In this document: positions 4,745 to 8,970 of the stretch, in pieces | Layout: each line of letters opens with the position of its first letter | How positions within the stretch are numbered: position 1 is the first letter of the stretch | Source: Promethearchaeota archaeon | Lineage (GTDB): Archaea > Asgardarchaeota > Lokiarchaeia > Sigyniarchaeales > SOKP01 | Assembly (NCBI GenBank): GCA_004524385.1 | Contig: SDNM01000050.1 | Location: 1 to 8,970 of the forward strand | DNA length: 8,970 bases | Direction: 5' to 3' | The notes under the pieces: generated by a model | Told to the model about the DNA's origin: nothing | What the model saw: the letters and a program-made list of their open reading frames with translations, nothing else | The model's database searches: none | Program-made: the position numbers and the translations under genes

Positions 4745-6490
4745 ATGATAATAAAAATAAACTCAATTGAGAGCACGATAGAAATTTTTTATGAAAAATA
4801 TGTACATCTTCATGGATTTATAAAGCTTGAAGCTGAAAGTGACGATAAAGAATATAGAATAATAATTCAAATCTTAAACGAGCAAACTATTATTGATTAT
4901 GTTTTAACTCGTCAAAAATTAAAACATGTAATGATGACAGATTATATAAAAGCCGAATTAGAGACTGAACTTCAGTATGTAATACAAGGACGGCCGATTA
5001 TTTGTACGGAAATTGATAAAAAATCTAAGAAAGAAACTCATAAAACTTTAAATGTTTTTTTCTTTATTGAAGATCTAATGGAAAAGGAAGTTTTAAAGCC
5101 CCATTCAATGAAGATATCAGAGATTCAAAAGGATAGAGCAATCTATTTGGAAAATATTTTTACCCCAGACGGGATATATATGGGAGATTTAGCATCAGAA
5201 TCGAATGTTAAAGTTTTCTTTCCTTTGAAATATTTAATGTATCATTTCTTTATTGCGGGTGCAACAGGTCAGGGAAAATCCAACTTAAATCAAGTTTTTA
5301 TTGATGGCTTACTTCAACATAACGCAAACGTAATAATGAATGGAAAGGGCACAAAAGTTTCTATGCTCGCAATTGATATGCATGATGAATACGCATTAGG
5401 TTGTAATAATTATGGATTATACCATATAATTAAAACGTTGGATGTGAGCGCTGTTAAAAAATTAATTGGTAAATGGTTTTATCTCTATCCAAATAAAGGG
5501 CTCCCTCCTACAGAAGTAAAAAGTATGGCAGAACCATGCATAATTAATTATCAAGAGATAAAGCCCCAAGATCTCTTTGCTACGGGCTCATTCAATGAAC
5601 TACAAGCTGGAGCTATACACTCTGCTTATCATGATAATCCGGATGATTATATTGATAATCTATTAGATGATACTTATTTCCCACCAGGAAATCATGATCC
5701 AAAAACAATTTCAGCAATCAGAAGACGTCTTAACTGGTTGGAATATTCAGATATATTTCAATCAAATGCAAGTAGCAAATTACCATCGATTATTAAGAAG
5801 TTAGAAAAAGGAGGAATTATCATATTTAATGTCTCGCTATTAAGAGATTTAGAGCAATTTTTATTTAATAGTGTATTAGCAAGGACTTTATTTGATATCC
5901 GTAAGACTTTAAAATCCTCAACTGATTATTCTACTTTTGAGAAAAAACTGAATAAAGCGCTTCCTCAAAATTTCTTTGGTAATTACAAAGCTAATTTGAA
6001 AAAGTTATATATCTCATCTGGAACAAATGTAAAAGATCCCTATGATATGCCTATTATTATCTTTACAATAGAAGAAGCACCTAGTATATTACGGCCAGAA
6101 ATAATGAAATTTAGTAATGTATTCAAGGATATATCTCGGCAAGGTAGAAAATTTAACTTAGGATTAGAAGTAATTTCACAGCAATATACTCCAATAGACG
6201 ATACAATAATATCTAATATGAATACTGTAGTGAATTTACCTTTAAGATCAGAAAAAGAAAAATCAGCAGCGTCAAAAATACTAGGTGGAGGGATTCAATA
6301 TAGCGATATTGAATCGTTAACAGGCACAAGGGGTATTGCGTTAATTTCTGGAATATGGTTAACCAACTTTCAAAAATTAAGAATTCCGTTATATGATGAT
6401 TACTTTAAAGAAGTTTCAAACAATTTTTATATCGAATTTTCAAAAAAGATGAAGTCACAAACATCAACTCCCCCAACGGGGCTTCCTTAA
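4745..6490 (+). CDS. herA: HerA-like hexameric DNA translocase/helicase
   Basis: A 581-residue ATPase of the HerA/FtsK superfamily (DUF87-type), expected to form a ring hexamer that pumps DNA to the NurA nuclease during end resection. The N-terminal 150 residues are where HerA proteins carry their HAS-barrel. The ATPase core has Walker A GATGQGKS (172-179), the second-strand motif LAIDMHDEYA (208-217; most HerAs have D-x-HGEY), Walker B IIIFTIEEA (437-445) and the highly typical segment ISRQGRKFNLGLEVISQQ (463-480). That segment has R465/R468 as arginine-finger candidates and Q479/Q480 as the sensor, and is followed by NMNTVVNLPL. The C-terminus is a polar tail ending PPTGLP. The length is slightly above the usual 500-550. 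It is the first gene of a plus-strand cluster with nurA and mre11, which strongly supports the assignment. The fine role, housekeeping repair or accessory, is not decided by sequence. Confidence 0.88.
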   Translation: MIIKINSIESTIEIFYEKYVHLHGFIKLEAESDDKEYRIIIQILNEQTIIDYVLTRQKLKHVMMTDYIKAELETELQYVIQGRPIICTEIDKKSKKETHKTLNVFFFIEDLMEKEVLKPHSMKISEIQKDRAIYLENIFTPDGIYMGDLASESNVKVFFPLKYLMYHFFIAGATGQGKSNLNQVFIDGLLQHNANVIMNGKGTKVSMLAIDMHDEYALGCNNYGLYHIIKTLDVSAVKKLIGKWFYLYPNKGLPPTEVKSMAEPCIINYQEIKPQDLFATGSFNELQAGAIHSAYHDNPDDYIDNLLDDTYFPPGNHDPKTISAIRRRLNWLEYSDIFQSNASSKLPSIIKKLEKGGIIIFNVSLLRDLEQFLFNSVLARTLFDIRKTLKSSTDYSTFEKKLNKALPQNFFGNYKANLKKLYISSGTNVKDPYDMPIIIFTIEEAPSILRPEIMKFSNVFKDISRQGRKFNLGLEVISQQYTPIDDTIISNMNTVVNLPLRSEKEKSAASKILGGGIQYSDIESLTGTRGIALISGIWLTNFQKLRIPLYDDYFKEVSNNFYIEFSKKMKSQTSTPPTGLP

Positions 6491-6731
6491 TCACCATTTT
6501 ATTAATAATATACGAGGTGTAAAGAAAATCTCTTTTGATTTTGAATTAATCTCATTAGAAAAAACTATTGAAAACAGACCAGAACGATCAATAGATCAAG
6601 AAATTAAACTCTTCAAAGAATATATAAAAGAGAGGAGGATTAAATGGACGGAAGAGGAAAAAATCGAGTTAGAAACGGATAAATTTGATAGTGATGAAAC
6701 TCTCAAAAACACAAATGCTCATTTTAGTGAA
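6491..6731 (+). other. Open coding-like N-terminal extension of nurA without a standard start codon
   Basis: The nurA frame stays open upstream of its first ATG (6732) back to 6453, overlapping the end of herA, and contains no ATG, GTG or TTG. From 6528 it reads as plausible protein: SFDFELISLEKTI, then a charged helix with KEYIKERRIKW, then an acidic stretch ending NAHFSE. A good Shine-Dalgarno sequence, GAGGTG (6514-6519), lies eight bases before ATC at 6528 in this frame. This suggests that translation starts at ATC, or that an ATG was changed to ATC by mutation or base error. The AGGAGG at 6633-6638 precedes an ATG in another frame that encodes only 12 residues. Confidence 0.5.
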
Positions 6732-7727
6732 ATGGCCTATGAGATTATTGAAAAAGAATTGACTGATTATATAAATAAAGAATATAAGATTATTGGATTT
6801 GATGAAAGTTCAAATACTTTGAGTGGAACTTATGCCAGATTAGCTTCCTTCAAATTTGGTGAGGGTCAAGTTATTTTTAAAGATGGAAAATATAAGATAG
6901 AAAAAATAATGTATCGACCTATTAGTAGTTATATAGAAGATAATGAACACAAGCTTATCGTTTATAAGACAGTAATAGAGAATTTTGTAAAAACTGTAAA
7001 AAGAGATTTTTATACTGGTAGTCTAAAAGGGAAAATTGATGAGTTAGAAGATTGGTATGAAAATACCTATAAAAAAAAAATAGATGATCATATTAAGGGG
7101 CATGATTTTTATTATCCCTCATTAGGACATGTTGTTGATAGAATTAGAACTGCAGATGAAATTTTAAAATCGTTGATTAGAATTAAAGAAGAGAGCAATT
7201 GGGGCAAAAATAAAAATGTTATTTTTCTTGGAGATGGGATTCAGATGTTTCGACAACATATTTTTCCCCCCTCATCTTTTATAGAATTTTTTTATAGATT
7301 CATTGTTGATTACGATATTAAATATTATAGTTTCTCCAAGACTTGTAGATTAAGAGATGCTCAAGGTAATTTTATTTTACCAATTTGGTCAGAAATTTTA
7401 AAAGATAAAAAATTTTTAGTAGAATTACCAGATCTTTCAGCTTATACTAAAAGTAAAGCCTATATAACAAGATTACAGGAAGAAAGTTCAGCATTAAGAT
7501 TTGATATTCCAGATTACTTGGATACAAAAGATGCAAATTACATTTTAAAAAATTTAATACCATACTCCCCAAGAGGTTATCCATTATGTTTAATTGGTGC
7601 TCATGAGGCAAGTACATTATTGGTCTCAGAATATAACAAATTTGAGAGTAAATTTTTGGAATTAAAATTTGATCCGAAAATTAAAAGATATACTGAATCT
7701 TGGAGGCAAAAAGTTATTGGTGTATAA
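6732..7727 (+). CDS. nurA: NurA-family nuclease
   Basis: 331 residues from the first ATG. It matches the NurA domain, a 5'-to-3' single- and double-strand DNA nuclease with an RNase H-like core that docks on HerA. Candidate metal-site residues in order are D24 in IIGFDESSN (motif I), E143 in RTADEILKSL, D168 in IFLGDGI, K203 in SFSKTCRLRD and H291 in LIGAHEAS, all spaced as in the family. The protein lacks a signal peptide or membrane segment. Domain motif I starts only 24 residues after this Met, whereas NurA proteins usually have more sequence before it. With the open extension described for 6491-6731, a start near 6528 would give about 399 residues, closer to the usual length. It lies between herA and mre11, with 45 bp to the latter, in line with an operon. 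It ends in TAA followed at once by TAG. Confidence 0.78.
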   Translation: MAYEIIEKELTDYINKEYKIIGFDESSNTLSGTYARLASFKFGEGQVIFKDGKYKIEKIMYRPISSYIEDNEHKLIVYKTVIENFVKTVKRDFYTGSLKGKIDELEDWYENTYKKKIDDHIKGHDFYYPSLGHVVDRIRTADEILKSLIRIKEESNWGKNKNVIFLGDGIQMFRQHIFPPSSFIEFFYRFIVDYDIKYYSFSKTCRLRDAQGNFILPIWSEILKDKKFLVELPDLSAYTKSKAYITRLQEESSALRFDIPDYLDTKDANYILKNLIPYSPRGYPLCLIGAHEASTLLVSEYNKFESKFLELKFDPKIKRYTESWRQKVIGV

Positions 7728-7772
7728 TAGACAATTATGAATTTTATAGTTTTATGAAAAGGGTTATAAAAT

Positions 7773-8970
7773 ATGGTTAAGATTATTCATATGGCCGATA
7801 CCCATTTAGGTTATAGGGAAGGAAGAGGTACTATAAATAAATGGGCTATACCGAATTATTCAAAACCTTACGAACAAGAAATTTATGATGCATTTTTAAA
7901 AGTTATAGATGATGTCTCTAAACGAAAGGATGTAGATTTCTTAGTCCACTGTGGAGATATGTTTCATTTACCTACTGTTAATAGATCATATCCTCCTCCT
8001 GAACCCGCAAGAAGAGTTTTAAAAACAGCATTAGATACGTTCTTTAAAAATTCAAATAATAAAGTACCTTTTATCTATATTGAAGGAAATCACGGGGTAT
8101 TTAAAGGATATGAATATACCCCGTTTGAATCACATATTAGTAAAGAAAAATATCCTAATCTCTATTATTTCAAAGATCGAGATTTAATCGAAGCAATAAA
8201 AACGAATAACCCTTTAAAACTTGAATTTAATGATAAAAAAGTCCGTTTTTATTTATTTCCTTATTTTGAGTTTAAGAGCCATGCTGAGTATAAGAATGCT
8301 TATGATAATTGGATAATTAATCAAAAACCTAATGATAATAATTATATTAATATTGCAATTGCTCATGGGTCTAAATTAGATGAAACGCTACACAAAAAAG
8401 TTAGCTCAGATGATTTTGGATATGATTATATTGCTCTAGGACATGAACACGGGTTAAAATCAGAATCAAGAACTCATTATTACGCGGGATGTTTATTACC
8501 CATGAATTTTAAAGAAATAACAGAAACTCAGGGATATTTAATTATAAATATTGAAGAGAACACGAGAAAATTAGAGATTGAAAAAGTTTATACTGATAAA
8601 ATGTTAACAAGACCGTTTGAAATAATTCCTATTAATATTTCCCCTCAAGAAAGCTCAGAAGAATTAAGAAATAATGTGAATAAAGAATTAGTTAACTATA
8701 TTTCTAAGGATGGATTTGATCCTAAAACTTCAGCAAGATTAAAAATGAATTTTACTGGAGAAATGACCTTCGAAAAACTCTGGCAAATAAATGATTTAAT
8801 GGTAACACTTAGAAGGGAGTGCTTTTCTCAAACCGATAAATATAATATATTACAATTAATCTGGCAAGTTTCTGATATTTCCGAAACAATTGAGGATGAT
8901 ATTAGTCCTGGGATTATAGAGGATTATATTTTGGAAAAACCAGAGGAAGAATTTAATAATTTCGTTAAAG
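7773..8970 (+). CDS. mre11: Mre11/SbcD-family DNA nuclease, 3' end beyond window
   Basis: The first 399 residues are visible, with no stop before the right edge. It is a calcineurin-like phosphoesterase, the nuclease subunit that pairs with Rad50 to sense and process DNA double-strand breaks. Metal-binding motifs are MADTHLG (D9, H11), CGDMFH (D62), EGNHG (N106, H107), AHG (H198) and LGHEHG (H224, H226). Residues from about 275 on form the capping domain and the start of the Rad50-binding part. Two features differ from typical members: motif III is GNHG, not GNHD, and an extra stretch RGTINKWAIPNYSKPY (18-33) lies between motif I and the usual DAF helix. The ATG at 7773 follows AAAAGGG (7757-7763) at suitable distance and starts exactly on the first strand (MVKIIHMADTH). 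It follows nurA by 45 bp; a rad50 gene would be expected next. Confidence 0.88.
   Translation, partial: MVKIIHMADTHLGYREGRGTINKWAIPNYSKPYEQEIYDAFLKVIDDVSKRKDVDFLVHCGDMFHLPTVNRSYPPPEPARRVLKTALDTFFKNSNNKVPFIYIEGNHGVFKGYEYTPFESHISKEKYPNLYYFKDRDLIEAIKTNNPLKLEFNDKKVRFYLFPYFEFKSHAEYKNAYDNWIINQKPNDNNYINIAIAHGSKLDETLHKKVSSDDFGYDYIALGHEHGLKSESRTHYYAGCLLPMNFKEITETQGYLIINIEENTRKLEIEKVYTDKMLTRPFEIIPINISPQESSEELRNNVNKELVNYISKDGFDPKTSARLKMNFTGEMTFEKLWQINDLMVTLRRECFSQTDKYNILQLIWQVSDISETIEDDISPGIIEDYILEKPEEEFNNFVK

Noticed and set aside
6471..6481. CCCC-AAC-GGGG mini hairpin at the end of herA
   Set aside because: Only four base pairs, inside the coding sequence, not followed by a T tract, and followed by a co-directional gene.
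6631..6682. Strong Shine-Dalgarno AGGAGG (6633-6638) followed by an ATG at 6644
   Set aside because: The ATG opens a frame of only 12 codons, and the purine-rich stretch is explained by Glu/Arg codons of the nurA extension (KERRIKW).
8094..8122. Inverted repeat GGGGTAT/ATACCCC in mre11
   Set aside because: Seven base pairs with a 15 nt loop, inside the conserved coding region around motif III, with no sign of function beyond coding.
1..8970. Search by eye for tRNA, rRNA, CRISPR array, transposase, integrase or att-like direct repeats
   Set aside because: No cloverleaf-like CCA/TTC signatures, regularly spaced repeats or recombinase motifs were found in the gaps between genes.

Overview
The window looks like chromosomal DNA from an AT-rich archaeon, most likely an Asgard archaeon (Promethearchaeota/Lokiarchaeota-like). 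The main evidence is a gelsolin-type domain protein divergently paired with a longin/roadblock-like domain protein; both are eukaryotic-signature families that are common in Asgard genomes and rare in other prokaryotes. The HerA, NurA and Mre11 genes are archaeal in character. Lineage assignment is inference, since no rRNA or other marker gene is present.

Left part (1-1749): the 3' end of an unrecognised protein with a C-terminal zinc ribbon, convergent with a one-domain gelsolin-like protein (minus strand) that carries a helical tail built from two 40-residue repeats. The gelsolin gene is divergent from a longin-like gene across a 118 bp AT-rich promoter region. Middle (1832-2881): two divergent small four-helix membrane proteins. 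They are paralogues of identical length (131 aa), separated by a 258 bp region with several copies of the hexamer TTAACC, including an 8 bp-arm inverted repeat.

Centre (3041-4576): a metallo-beta-lactamase/beta-CASP (RNase J-like) protein of 511 residues, interrupted by an in-frame TAG at codon 394. The reading frame and the catalytic motifs continue intact after the TAG, so the gene is a candidate for amber readthrough or pyrrolysine insertion, for a split protein, for a recent nonsense mutation, or for a base error.

Right part (4745-8970): a plus-strand cluster herA - nurA - mre11. The third gene runs off the right edge, and a rad50-like gene may follow. In archaea these proteins act together in DNA double-strand-break end resection: Mre11 starts processing, the HerA hexamer translocates on DNA and NurA degrades it. 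The cluster has lower use of CGN arginine codons than the beta-CASP gene, and several sequence peculiarities: no AUG/GUG/UUG at the apparent nurA ribosome-binding site, GNHG in place of GNHD in Mre11, and a DMHDEY motif in HerA. No tRNA, rRNA, CRISPR array, insertion sequence or integrase was seen. No gene-free stretch exceeds 300 bp.
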